A stretch of DNA of 64,000 bases from positions 31,433 through 95,432 of the forward strand of contig QEAR01000079.1 of the NCBI GenBank assembly GCA_006535965.1. The letters run 5' to 3'. Made by a program: the position numbers and the translations under genes. This document shows positions 11,187 to 22,781 of the stretch, in pieces. Every line of letters begins with the position of its first letter. Positions within the stretch are counted from its first letter, which is position 1. Source of the DNA: Spizellomyces sp. 'palustris' (taxonomy: Eukaryota; Chytridiomycota; Chytridiomycetes; Spizellomycetales; Spizellomycetaceae). The notes under the pieces were generated by a model. It saw nothing but the letters and a program-made list of their open reading frames with translations, searched no databases and was not told the origin of the DNA.

Positions 11187-12453
11187 TCAGGTCTCGTCCA
11201 TTGCATCATCTCCCTCATCTCCCTCATCTGTGTCTTCTAGCATACCCTCCTTCCATTTATCACTTTCTGCCAAGTTTGCTGACGGCTCCACGGAAAGGAC
11301 TCCGCGATTCGTTTGCCTTCTCGTGGCTAGCAAAAGAAGTCAGTTTATGCACAGCCAATATATCCAGCTGCCAACAGCCGCATACCGGATCGATACAGAA
11401 CTGCGCGGCAATTTGCGCTGATGCTGTTCTTGGCTAACGCTTGATTCAAGCTGAATATAGATGCACTGAGATGCAGCATCGGAAAGTTAATGTCCAATTT
11501 CAGATGTGGGCGTCTCGCAGGGCAACCTACAGATTTATCACATCATAAGGCCCGCGCAATTCCAACGCTTTCTGCGCTTCGCTCGTTATTACAACGTTCT
11601 TTCCCTTTGTGGCGCGGATAAGAGATGCTGCGTTCCGAATTAAGTGTCGTCGCGCGCTGGCATCTACAAATTTATACTCTGGCATCAGCCGATCCTCAGT
11701 CTTCCTCTTAGTTTTTGCGGAATATCGTAATCACCCCGAATGGCGCCGCCATATGATATTTCGAAAAACAGTCCACGTTGTAGTGCCAGGTTAACGATCG
11801 GTTGTTTTATGTAGAATGGGAGTCGACTACCCATATCAAGGCTTATAATATCAACTTCCAAAGAACTACATGCAGCGAGAAATAGTTTTTCATTCGTGGG
11901 CTGTACAGCAATCAGATCGTATGAGGCAACATTGGGATTATTGACAGTCTGGGATACATCATGAGATGTCAGCTAAAAACACCACTTTGGATCAAAACAC
12001 ATAAGCGGACCAGTTGGTAATTTGCGCTGATGTCCTCCAAAATAACAGTTAATCGAGACAACTGCTGAAATTCTTTTGCGGCAATTCGACTAGCGGATAT
12101 AACGAAAGGCAAGTCTGATGCTGAATTCTTCACCCCGCCATGTCCACCAAGTTCCGACAGATTGAGAATCTTTATTGGGTTTGTCTTCACCGCTGAATTA
12201 GTTTGAGCTTCGGAATGCGACCAGTTAGCACTGGAGGGTTCACCTTATTGGCTGCTTCTTTTCCAGTTGCCATATAATTGTAAGCTACCCCCTGATATCC
12301 CACTGAGGACAGTGGACGTTAGAAGAAACTAACAAGAATGACCAGCGATCGTTGTATTGACAACTCACGCTCGCGCAACAGGCTGACGGTCTTCTTCAGC
12401 TCTGCGAGGTCGCCTCCATGGCTAGGGTAAGGGACGTTGAGGTCCAAGAACAT
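11187..12453 (-). CDS. RPP1: Ribonuclease P/MRP protein subunit Rpp30 (yeast Rpp1)
   Basis: Core protein of RNase P and RNase MRP, needed for tRNA 5' processing and rRNA maturation in the nucleus and nucleolus. The PHP/TIM-barrel fold is recognisable: the start MFLDLNVPYPS is the hallmark of the family, followed by DLAELKKTVSLLRELGYQ, LTVILED, YDLIAVQPTNEKLF, VDIISLDMGSRLPF, FEISYGGAIRE, NVVITSEAQ and ANCRAVLYRS. Translation ends with an acidic tail (EGDEGDDAMDET). Several short introns interrupt the frame; one near 12200 uses an AAG acceptor after a gctaact branch site. The internal ATG at 12453 is chosen over the longer frame start at 12528 because Rpp30 proteins begin directly at this motif. 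Confidence 0.92.
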
Positions 12454-12758
12454 GCTCTTTGAGTCCCCCGAAAGATCGCCGCCCCGCAACGCGACTGCAA
12501 GGTGGCGAGGGAAATATTTAAAGTCCACGATCGTGGCTTTCAGGGCTCCGCTCCCCTGAGCTTATTTCGTCCAGAGCCGAACATGGGTGCGCTAGACAAG
12601 CGTATGCTTAACCTTGCACGCAGCTAATATCAGGCTGAACAGGTAACATCCCTTCTCGTGTGAGGGCACCGCACAAAACTCCGAAACAAGAAGCCAGCCA
12701 CATTGTGGGATCTCCTGGTCCAGCTCAGGTGGCCGAAGCACTTGCAATTTCCAACGCA
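12454..12758. promoter_or_regulatory. Divergent region between RPP30 and the Ttd14-like gene
   Basis: 305 bp between two divergent inferred starts. The frame of the Ttd14-like gene stays open back to 12660 without an ATG, so an upstream exon cannot be excluded. No TATA box or repeat stands out. Confidence 0.35.
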
Positions 12759-14611
12759 ATGTCTCCCAACGAGAGCCCGATCGACGATTCTGCAACTGCT
12801 CCGTTCAAGGTCATTTGTTTAACTGGAGGTATGCGTTGTTCCAGTTAGTGCTGCGGAACTCCCAGTGCTCATAGTTGCTTCAAAGGACCTTGTGGAGGCA
12901 AGACTTCCTCACTTGCGGTATGCTACCTGTGGCTTTTCAAATTGATGGCTCTGTTGCTCATTGCTCTGCTCCTCTGGCGCCATATATTTAGATACTTGGA
13001 GAGTAAGTATGCTTTCCTTGGGTGTCCTTCAAGGTCGCCAGAAATGAGTTGACCGTGGAACGTTTTATTTCTCTCTTCATAGTTTGTTCCAGAGCCTTGG
13101 CTGGAAGGTCTATCGTGTCCCAGAAACTGCGACGACGTTGCTGAACGGTGGCGTGCACTTTAGTGAATTGAATGACGCTCAAGCGTACAGCTTTCAAAAG
13201 AGTCTCCTCCAAACAATGCTCACGATCGAGAACACGTACATTGAAGTATGGCTCCGGGATTGCATCAGCTTTCGTCAGTGTCACTCAACATGTATTCATA
13301 GCTTGCCAAACTGAACGGAGAACGCGGACAGAAGACTGTTGTTATCTGTGGTATGCTTTGGGGGCAGCTTTGTTGTCAGGAATTAACCGAAGCTGTAGCT
13401 GATGAGTTTCAGATCGAGGTGCAATGGATCCTTCCGCATACATGTCGCGGGCAGCGTGGCTGCAAATGCTGAAGGAATTGAATTTGGATGAAGTGGCCAT
13501 TCGAGATAATCGCTATGACTGTGTCATTCATCTTGTTTCCGCCGCGAAAGGTGCAGAGGCTTTCTACACTTTGGAGAATAACCAGGCGAGATCCGAAGGG
13601 CTGGATGCTGCCCGTGAATTGGATGCTACTGTCATGACTGCTTGGCTAGGTTGGTTACTCTGTCGGTGGTCCAGCCTTCATATGCTTACTCTCCCTCTAT
13701 CCGTTAGGACATGCGTCCCTTCAGGTTATTGACAATACATCCGTCAGCAACTTTGCGGAAAAGTGCGATCGGGTGGTTCAGGCAGTGCTAACCCGTTTAG
13801 GGCTGGTGGCAGATGTTGGACGCTATGGGAAACATGTTCGAAAGCACAAATTTCTGGTCAAGAATTTTGCCTTGGATGAGCCATTTCCTGTGTCCTACCG
13901 TGACTTCAATGTGGAACGTGCGTACACACTGTCCTGCTGAAGAGACTGTGATGGCATCATTCATATACTCGTATTCGTGCACTACCAGATATCTACTTAG
14001 TAAACACTTCGGGAGACGGGATGCAGATTCGAATACGAAGGTACCACTGATAGGTCGACCGCTAGCTAAACTCCATAGGCTAAAAGGTAGGATGTTCGCT
14101 TTGGAAACACCCTAGACGTGAGGAAATTGGCTCCAACGAGGTGCACCTGAGCATGACCATCCGCCATCCAGAGGTACCACATACTGTCGAGATCGGTATT
14201 AGCTTCCTTGATTAACAGTACCACGTCAAGGTCGATGGGCAGCGAGTCGAGACGCGACGGAACTTGACGCCTCGAGAGTACGAGGCTCTTCGGGCTCAAG
14301 CCGATCCGAGCCGAGCCATCATATCAAAGAAGCGCCGGTGTTTCCTCCACAACGATCGTTACTTTCAGCTCGACGTATACCTACATCCTGGTTCAGGACT
14401 TACCCTTCTTGAAACGTATCTGGACTTTGACTTCCATGGGCCATCTGCGTCTACTTCTTCGGATGCAATTAGCGATCGATTGCCGGACTGGTTGGACGTG
14501 GAAGAGGTGACCGATGACAAGAAGTACTCCATGTTCACCATTGCCGGATCTGTTCCGCTCGATGCAAAGCTTGCAAAAAAGCTGTCCCGATACGATCTTG
14601 GCAATCGATAG
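12759..14611 (+). CDS. Ttd14-like protein: P-loop ATPase/kinase domain plus CYTH-like domain
   Basis: Resembles the Drosophila TRPL translocation defect 14 protein, a GTP- and phosphoinositide-binding regulator of membrane traffic in photoreceptors. The N-terminal P-loop is [11 protein letters not shown], followed by [31 protein letters not shown] (Walker B-like) and [15 protein letters not shown]. The C-terminal half is CYTH-like: [49 protein letters not shown] and [10 protein letters not shown]. Exons include 12759-12828, 12886-12917, an 11-nt exon at 12992-13002 and 13083-13245, after which five or more further exons continue in frame to 14611. The Walker lysine and the basic/acidic pattern of the CYTH tunnel look intact. 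It lies divergent from RPP30 and converges with the CSPP1-like gene. The molecular role in fungi is not established. Confidence 0.87.
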
Positions 14612-14904
14612 AATACAGCTGGGTGCCAACTCAGCCGATAGAAATGTTGGATATGTATAGTCGTGTCTCATGAGTTTCCTGTTTATGGGCCTAGGTACAC
14701 ATCTAGAGCTTGCGAGCCACATAAAATTATCTTTATTATATAAATTCATACGTTCGGAAAAAGACTTAATCCCGCTCGCCCTATTTCTAAATTCTTATAT
14801 GTCGAAGACGATGCAGGAATGCTACCTTCCCTTTCACGTAAAAGGCCGCTGCGCGGCCTACGTTTTTCCTCCTAAGAAGAGTAAGAAGCAAATCAGTCAG
14901 TACC
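14612..14904. other. Convergent intergenic region with a GC-rich hairpin
   Basis: Space between two convergent genes. At 14843-14859 there is a perfect 7-bp inverted repeat AGGCCGC/GCGGCCT around a 3-nt loop, followed shortly by a T run. It could influence 3'-end formation, but this is only a structural observation. Confidence 0.4.
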
Positions 14905-17900
14905 TCAGCCGGTGTGGAAGTAATGGGACCATTCGTCAGGTTCAAATCCTCTATCCCTTACCCTCTTCAGGAAGGACAAGATGATGTCGCTTTCATCTCC
15001 GTTGCACTTCCTACGTCCACGGGCCGCTTGTAATTCCGCAAGACCTTTGAGGCGAGCCTCGTTCCTCTGTTCTACTATTTCTACTTGACTTGCTGGATCA
15101 TCGTCATTTACGCCTTTGGGTTTATTTAGGTTGGCCCGATATCCATCTTCTACACGTGTTAAAACACTCACCAAAACTGATATTGTTTCTCCTTCAATAT
15201 CACAAGGGGTTAGATATCACCATTGATAGACAGGCGGGACATACAGAATACATACGAGACGCCAAACTCTGCGCGGGACTGTATCGTCAAGTCTTTTTGC
15301 AATTTACTTTTCTGCTGATCTATCGGACCGTTTCTTTTGACAAGTCCCATGTTCGTTCGCATCAGCCAAGTGGCGTTGTACAGACAAGCTCAACAGGAAA
15401 CCTACCGGCCACCGTTCCGTAGAAACACGAGTTTGCTATCTGACTGCAAAGCGTTGTCCTAAATATCACAAGGAGATCGGAACGCATTGGCTACAGCGAG
15501 GTTGATCCATTGGCATTAAATGAACTTACGATGTCCGCACAAAAAGGGCGATCGTCTGCTTTCCTTGCTCTTGTTCTTCTGTGAATCGCTGGTCAAACGC
15601 ATGCTAGGTCTCCCGTTGGTCGATGATATTATAACTCACCGCTCATCGGCTTCTCCGTCTCTGAGAAACTGTTCGATCATCAGCTTCCTCCGCTCTCGGT
15701 CAGCAGCCGTACTCACAACCATATTGTCCGCATCCGTACCCCTCTGCTCTACTGTTGGTGACATTTCACGAGTTGAGTTTTCATTCATTACGAATGCATT
15801 TTGGCCCTCTCGGAGTAGCCGCAACTCTTTATCCTGTTGTTCCAAATATGCCCGTTGTTGGGCTAGGATACTGTTAGGAACCAAAAAAACCTTTTAAAAT
15901 CCACGTTAACAGCTGACATTCGCGAAAGGTGTACACCCACGATGGTTTGGCAAACGTTTGTCCGTCGTCTCGTGATGCAGGTCTCTTATCCTGAAACGAG
16001 TCGAAGCGCTGACTTCTGTTTCGCGTATGGACTCTACTTGCGCTATTTCGCTGCGATTCTCGATGCCGTGATAGGTTATCCTCACTCTTCGCAGATTGTA
16101 TCGGATCTGAGGCGGAGTATTCTGGGAACACATGGCAATATCTAAGTATTCGAACGACAGGCAACTATAACCAGTCTTACCTGGAGTTTGCGTGGTTCTC
16201 AATGATAAAGTTATGCCATGTCCCATGGGCAAATCTTGCGATACTGTTTGCTTGGTATTATCTATAGTGAACACATGTCCTGATGAATGGAGCTGAGACT
16301 GGATGGCTCGGTCTTCACGTTCTAGTTCCTATTTGTTATATGCACAACCAGCAGTCAATGCACTGAGACCAACTCTAGTCAATATGTTAGTTACAACCTG
16401 CTGAATGGCAATCAGTTGGTCCAAGACAGCCTTAGTCTCCGAAGCTTCGTTTTGCACCACCAGCTTGAATATAAAATATCTCAGTCAATGGTCTATTCCG
16501 CTAGCATCATCTTACTGATATCACTTTCGAAGTCTAGCATTGAGCGATTCTACCTTCTCTTTCTCCTTCCCACCACTTTTCGTAATGGGTTGTCTTTCAG
16601 TTTTGGGAAGCCCTCCTATCTGTTGGGCTGATTCCTGTTCTACTGGTGTGGTGGATGGCGGGCCGATCGAATGGATTGATTCTTCCGGCATGTTTGATGC
16701 TGTCGCGAGACCTCGCAAAGTGGGTATCGGGGGAGAATTCGTACGAAAAGTCGGTGGCGGTTCGGCTGGTTGCGCAGGCACTTCGCTTACATTGTCTGGA
16801 ATGGATCCAAACCCCTTACTGCGAAGAGTTGGTATGGGAGGAGACTCTGAGCGAACTGGGGCTGCTGATACCCTATTGGCTGCTACTTGCAAAAGGACTT
16901 GGTGAGGCATGCTAAAATATATGTGGTGTAAGTGGGCAGTTGCGTGACTAACTTTCTGGAGTTGGCACAGGGCTCTTCATTGGTCTTTTTCCTATTTTAC
17001 TGGCTTCGGCGGCTGAATGAGCTTCCTTAAACGCTCGCTCCCTTCGTGCCTGCTCAGCCGCCCGTTCAGCCGCTTTCTTCTCGTTCTCTAAACGTGCTTC
17101 CTCCTAGTGATAGGAAGATACAGCGTCTTCAAAACGAGACAATTGAAACGGAGGCGCGTCCACTACCTCTTTCTTTCGAGCTTCTTCCTGCTCCTTGGCA
17201 TACCTCCGCTTCAGCTCCTCCTGTTCTTTAAGAATACGTGCTTGTTCCCTCTCTTCCTCCGCCTTTCGCTCTGCTGCTTGCCTCGCTTTCTCTGCATCTC
17301 GCTCTGCCACCTGTCGTCGGAGCGCCTCCTTGATAGGTGTTTGCATTAATCGCTGCTAATTACCTTCACTCATGGCACTCGAGCATACCTGATGATTCTG
17401 CTGCAATTGTTGCTTACGTATGAGCTCATCTCTTTCCGTGGCTGATATTCCCTCTATGTTGCGCTGGCCTCTTTGGAAGCTCTTCTCTAAGTGTTAGGAC
17501 GGAGACGGTTTCAACAGTGTTCTAAAGCACATACACCGATAGACTAAGATCCAACCTTTACCAGCAATAGGCGGCAGGGGCGATTGCTGACTTGCAAATA
17601 AGGCCGGCCTTTGAGTTAAAATTCAGTGACATTGAACATGCAGCCAGGTTCACGCCAGGCTGATATCTACCCGGTCGATGGATTCGCCGCGAATCCAACG
17701 GTCGTGCTCTTTCCGGGATCCATAAATGTACTCCCACCCTCCTGTGGCACTTGCGAAGCTTCCAAGCCATTTTGTAGTTGCTCCAGCTGGCGTTGTTGAA
17801 ATCCGCCGGTACCAAATTGACCCTAAGACAAGTTTAAACAGCTGCATTCACTTGGCCAAACGGCGGCAGATATTACCCGTCGTTCATCAACCACAGCTTC

Positions 17901-19713
17901 TAATTTCCTCAGTGGAGCTCCGGCTCCAGCACGCCCCCACGGGTTGTATTCTGCAATTTCTCGATCTTTCTAGCTTCCGTGGAGAGGGGCAGGGCATGAG
18001 ATCCCTGTTGTTGACCGCAAACGTGGTACAATTGTACCTTTTCATCTTGGAATTTCCAAAAGGTCTTTTCCAATTCAAGCCTGTCTCTCTTCAGTTGTAT
18101 CTGATTGTCTTGTAGGAGAGAATTTTATGAGGACATAAAATGCGATCCTTGAAAAACTCGAGCACAGCGTGCGCAGGTTACTAACCTAGGTCTCGTAGGT
18201 ACTCAGATTTCTTGAAACGGCAGCTTATTCAGATTCCAGTACGTATATCAAATCCTCTCCACAGTTGCAACCTACCGATGTTCCCCTTTGTCGGGTGCGC
18301 TGGTCCGGCGGTTGAGCAGAAGAAGTTGGCAACGCGTTCCCTAACCCTCGGGCACGTACACCGACAGAGGAGGTGGTAGGCTCTCCAATGAGGGGGTTGC
18401 CCTAGATAGGCCAAAACTTTAAGACTACGAACAGTATTACGTTACTACTGTACACTTACCCCTAAGGTATAGCCGGGTTGACGTCGAAATGCTCGCTCCT
18501 GGTCTTCAGCATGTCTCCTTTCCGCAATCTGGCGTTCTGGATATATTCAAGGTAAGGATACCGGGAATTGTTTGGCAACAAAAGCTTGGCTGTACCTAGA
18601 GCAGCAGCGTATTGATTTGATTTTGAGTCTATTTGTGAGGAAAATCCCCCGTTTTGCTGCTCTCGCGGATCCGATCTCGGCTGTGGGATCCTTTGCTAAG
18701 GGCAATGGATTATTCATGGGCGAGAAAGCTCGCAAGTCACAACTGTATATCCTTGTACCTCTGAGTGGAAGCCATTCTGTGGGGGGCCAGCCTTCGAGAG
18801 ACACACGTCATTACACCACAGATTGCGAGGAATGATAACTAGAACTTACGTTGAGGTAGCCGAGTCCCCGCATATCACCGTACCCATTCCGTTCATACGG
18901 GTTAACTGGGGGCATGATTCGCGGATCGGGGCCATACCCACGAGATGCTGCATATATGTCATTGCCGCGATAGAACTCATCATAGTATGGCCGCTCGAAA
19001 TGCATCCGAGAATCTGGCCATGGAGCATTCCAACGCGGGGGATTCTCGGGCATTGGAGGTATCGGTGTGCTGTATGCGTACGGTCCGGAAGGACCAAATG
19101 GCAGCATTGAAGGTTGGTTGCTAAGAAAGGAAATCATCCTCAGCAGATTGTCTACACTAATTTTACCAGCGGAACTACCTTGGCCACAACCCGTTCGGAA
19201 ACGTGGTTGAATGCACGTTAGGCAAGTGACTATTCCCCTGACTCCCTCGTAGGTCTTGCTCATGTCCTTGTGTTGCTGCTTTGACCGAGTTAGCTCATCA
19301 TCGATCAAATACGTGCATAAACGACGAAAATCCTCACGGTGATATGGTAGACGCTCTCGTTGATTGTCTCTCGCATGAGTAACCCCCTTATTTTCAGCAG
19401 ATTCGACTTGATGATTCGCCTGATTCCTTCCGGCACCTCCACGTGTTGCATCTATTATGGACGTAGTCACCTCACTTTGCCTTCTTCTCAGCCGCCGAAG
19501 TCGCGGGTTTTCTTGAGCCTGGGCTGCCATAAAGCTTTGCATATCACTTTGCAGTTCCTGTCGGAATCGTTGTCGACGAACATCTTCTTGCTCCGAGGTC
19601 CCCAGAGGACCTGGTCCTAGCTTGGCTGCAGGAAAGTGTTGTATTGCGGCAGCCATCCTGTCATGCTCCATGCTAGCGACAGGGTTATGTCGCATGCCCA
19701 TATACACGTTCAC
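14905..19713 (-). CDS. CSPP1-like centrosome/axoneme coiled-coil protein
   Basis: Large protein split over many exons; full joining was not completed. The match to animal CSPP1 (a microtubule lumen protein of centrioles and cilia) rests on ordered motifs. Near the N-terminus LGTSEQEDVRRQRFRQELQ resembles the CSPP1 pattern of a short LG motif followed by an RK-rich stretch and an ELxxD motif. Around 18500-18650 NQYAAALERQIAERRHAE matches the repeated QxxLxxQIxER helices. Around 17104-17346 there is a long charged coiled coil (EALRRQVAERDAEKARQ). Near 16521-16910 are two SPPIPTLR motifs. Near the C-terminus QRNEARLKGLAELQ and DESDIILSFL resemble the conserved CSPP1 tail. The first exon (18820-19713) looks disordered and Pro/Tyr-rich. 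The stop at 14905 assumes no final intron, although a possible donor precedes it. Other charged coiled-coil proteins remain possible. Confidence 0.65.
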
Positions 19714-19878
19714 GATCGCGCGTAAGGTTTGCTAATCAACAAATTGCGGGAGCGCCCGCGCCTTTCAGCCATATTGGGACACGCCTCTTATCGCCATCTT
19801 CCTCTTCATCAACGGGCCATTTTTAACACTTTTTACCACACATTAACCACCCTTATTCTCAACGGGAAGTTGAACACG

Positions 19879-20837
19879 ATGGCAAATTGGAGCGAACGTC
19901 CACTTTCCAACACCTTGGTCCTTTTTGACGTGGATGGGACTTTGACACCTGCCCGCAAGGTTTGCGCAACATATGAATTGCTGCGATAACTCGCTCATGT
20001 CCGATACATGTGTTTATCAATTTATATGTAGACCATCTCCCCGGAGATGAAGCAGCTCCTTGCTGACTTGCGGAAGAAAGTGGTCGTCGGGTTCGTTGGC
20101 GGCTCGGACCTGAGCAAGCAGAAGGAACAGCTGGGGGACGATTGTAAGTCGGGATTCGCAAAATAGGAAAGGAGCTCGCATGTACTGTTGATTCATTAGC
20201 ATTCCCATTTAGGCCTAGAAGATTTTGACTTTTGTTTTTCCGAGAATGGCCTGACTGCATACCGTAGTGGCCAGCAATTGGCATCTCAAAGCTTTATCAC
20301 CTGGATTGGCGAGGAACCATACAAGAAACTGGTCAACTTCATTCTCAAATACATTGCTGAGCTCGACATTCCAAAAAAGCGGTTAGTACCAATCTTTCTC
20401 CTGGTTTCCCCAAGTTGTCTTACATGACATTATCCCGCAGCGGCACGTTCGTCGAGTTCCGTAACGGCATGATCAATGTTTCTCCTATCGGGCGCAACTG
20501 CTCCCATGCTGAGCGCGATGAGTATGAGGTCTATGACAAGCAACACAAGATCCGCGAGAAATTTGTCGAAGCGCTGAAGACAAACTTTTCGAACCTGAGC
20601 TTGACATACTCCATCGGGGGGCAAATCTCTTTCGACGTGTTCCCTACCGGATGGGATAAGACCTACTGCCTCAAACATCTGGCAAATGAGAAATTCGCCT
20701 CGATTCACTTTTTCGGGGACAAGACATTCCAGGGTGGTAACGATTATGAAATCTACACTCATAAAGACATTACTGGACATAGCGTGACTTCACCGGAAGA
20801 TACAGCACGTATTTTGAAAGAGTTGTTCTTCCAGTAA
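19879..20837 (+). CDS. SEC53: Phosphomannomutase (PMM2/Sec53 family)
   Basis: Interconverts mannose 6-phosphate and mannose 1-phosphate in the cytosol, feeding GDP-mannose for N-glycans, GPI anchors and wall mannan. Four exons (19879-19959, 20032-20143, 20213-20381, 20441-20837) give 252 residues, the normal length. HAD motif I is LFDVDGTLT with the nucleophile and acid/base Asp. [44 protein letters not shown] (substrate-binding Arg) and [17 protein letters not shown] (motif IV) follow. All catalytic residues are present. The start lies 165 bp from the CSPP1-like start on the other strand. Identification is very secure. Confidence 0.97.
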
Positions 20838-21024
20838 GTTAGAAACTAGAACATATTCACCCTAGACGTACTGTAGCAACTATTGAGCAAAACTATGTTC
20901 ATTATATTACAATATATAATTTGACGACTCAGCTACAATTAGCAATGTGAGACAACTTTTTCAGTTCTTTGTGCACATTTGAAAGGTAATTAGAATTAGG
21001 TCGCAATATCCGATAATGGCGCCA

Positions 21025-21795
21025 TTAAAATAGCGCTGTCATCGTAGCAAGTGCAATGGTTGCAATGCCTCCCAATAGAGTCCACTGAGGAATAGCAGAG
21101 TACCCAGTACTTCCAGTTCCAGGAAGCGCAAGCGGGTTGTTTCCTGCCGGGGTTTGGGTAGCACCTCCCCCAGGCGCAGTAGCCGTAGCCTGGGGAGGGG
21201 GAAGTGCACAGTTCGCCGCCCCCGCGATGGCGTTCTGAGGGAACTTGGCCAAGGAATTGGCAAGGGTTTGCAGGTTTTGAGGACTGTATGGGATACCTCC
21301 ACCGCACGGATTGAACACAGTGAAGATGGGCAAGCCACCTTGAGGTACACTGTCCGCCACGTGAATGAAGAAGATGGACGAGTTGTTAGGGATGGCGTCA
21401 GCACCCATATTATTGGGGCACTTCTGATTAGGGTTACCGAAGCCGGTCACGGTAATTTGCTGGCCGACAAAACCTCCCTGGCCGCGGTTGCTACCAAAGG
21501 AAGCGTAAATACATTGAACGGCGATGGTCGCATTGTAATTCTGCGGGGTGCCCGGTGGGGTGTTAGCGTTGTTGCCAACGACGGTACCGAGAATAGTGTA
21601 CTGGGCTGTTCAAGGAAAGTCACCATTGTCAGCAAGTGTCCCTGAGATATCGCTTTGGGCGTGCAACCTACCTTCCGTCATGAAACAGGGTAGGTCATTT
21701 GGCAAGCAATTTGGTATCGTAGGAGGAGGGGGCTGCGCTAAGACTGCGCTCCCCAACAGGGCAACTATGAGAGTCAGAACTGCAGAGATTTGCAT
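21025..21795 (-). CDS. Secreted, probably membrane- or GPI-anchored surface protein
   Basis: Two exons (21672-21795 and 21025-21605) give 234 residues. A clear signal peptide starts MQISAVLTLIVALLGSAVLA. The mature part is Cys- and Asn-containing (CLPNDLPCF, QYTILGTVVGN, QITVTGFGNPNQKC, FNPCGGGIPYS, ANCALPPP). A Pro/Ala/Thr/Gly-rich spacer follows, then a hydrophobic C-terminal tail (WTLLGGIATIALATM) ending in LF. This layout suits a GPI-anchored or single-pass wall protein. I do not recognise the domain. It starts 211 bp from GRX5 in divergent orientation. Confidence 0.82.
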
Positions 21796-22006
21796 AGTGT
21801 TGATCGACGGCGATGGTAGAGATGAAGAGAGTGTGAACTAAGGGCTTTTTCTGGGGATGAGGAAGTCGTTAAAGCGCGAGTTTCAAAGCGGCGGCGGCTC
21901 GTGAAACTGGGCTTACTTTGCCACGTGCTGCCATGGCAACAACATGACGAATGCAAACCGTCATTGATCGGTGAAAGTTGGCCAAGCCAAATACCACGAA
22001 CCGAAA

Positions 22007-22679
22007 ATGAACACATCAAGGACCCTCTTCCGCCTGTCGTCTCGTGTCGCTACTTTCTCTCCCATTCGCACGCAGGCGCCACTTGTATGGAGACGCAACT
22101 TGTCCGGTGAATTGAAGAGTAAGATCGACAAGGTAGGTGATTTCTTTTGTCGCCCATATGCACCTGATATCGGCACTGAGGTTACTGGCGTGTCAACATT
22201 AGGCCGTCAAGGATCATGATGTGCTTGTTTTTATGAAGGGCAACAAGGAAGCGCCACAGGTTAGAATACTGATTTGGATAGCCTGTAAGGTGGTTTATTT
22301 TCGTCTAACAACAGCTCCTGTGATCTGCCATTAGTGTGGCTTCAGTAGAGCAGTAGTACAAGTGCTGCAGATTCAGGGAGTTCAGGACTTCAAAACCGTC
22401 AACGTACTAGCTGACGATGAGGTTCGAGGAGGAATCAAGGAATATACGTAAATATAACTGTGCTGTTAAAACAAAGCGCTGCTCGGGGTCATTAATGTCT
22501 TATGCGCTCATTCCCACAGATCCTGGCCAACTATTCCACAGGTTTTTGTCAAAGGTGAATTCGTGGGCGGATGTGATATTTTGATCAATATGCATCAGAG
22601 CGGAGAGCTGGATCAATTGTTGAGAGACAAGGGCGTCATCAAGGCGGAGCAGGGTGAGCAGGGGACAGAGGCGGCCTAA
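22007..22679 (+). CDS. GRX5: Mitochondrial monothiol glutaredoxin Grx5
   Basis: Transfers Fe-S clusters in the mitochondrial matrix from the Isu scaffold to recipient proteins. Exons 22007-22132, 22203-22259, 22335-22447 and 22520-22679 give 151 residues. The N-terminus ([17 protein letters not shown]) is Ser/Arg-rich and fits a mitochondrial targeting peptide. The glutaredoxin fold shows [19 protein letters not shown] with the CGFS active site split across an intron, then [33 protein letters not shown] (the TVP-like cis-Pro loop and GG glutathione site). All key residues are intact. Atm1, which works in the same Fe-S pathway, is encoded at 54742-57215. Confidence 0.96.
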
Positions 22680-22781
22680 TTGTAGCTCGTGGAATGTAGG
22701 TTAGGAACATAGCGCAATGAACAGCATCATAGACTGCAAAGCTTGTCCTTTAGCGAAAGCAGGCCCATTCATATTAAGATA

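Noticed and set aside
14935-14950. GGTTCAAATCC, resembling a tRNA T-loop
   Set aside because: Flanking bases do not form a T-stem and no other tRNA arms are present; it lies at the 3' end of the CSPP1-like gene.
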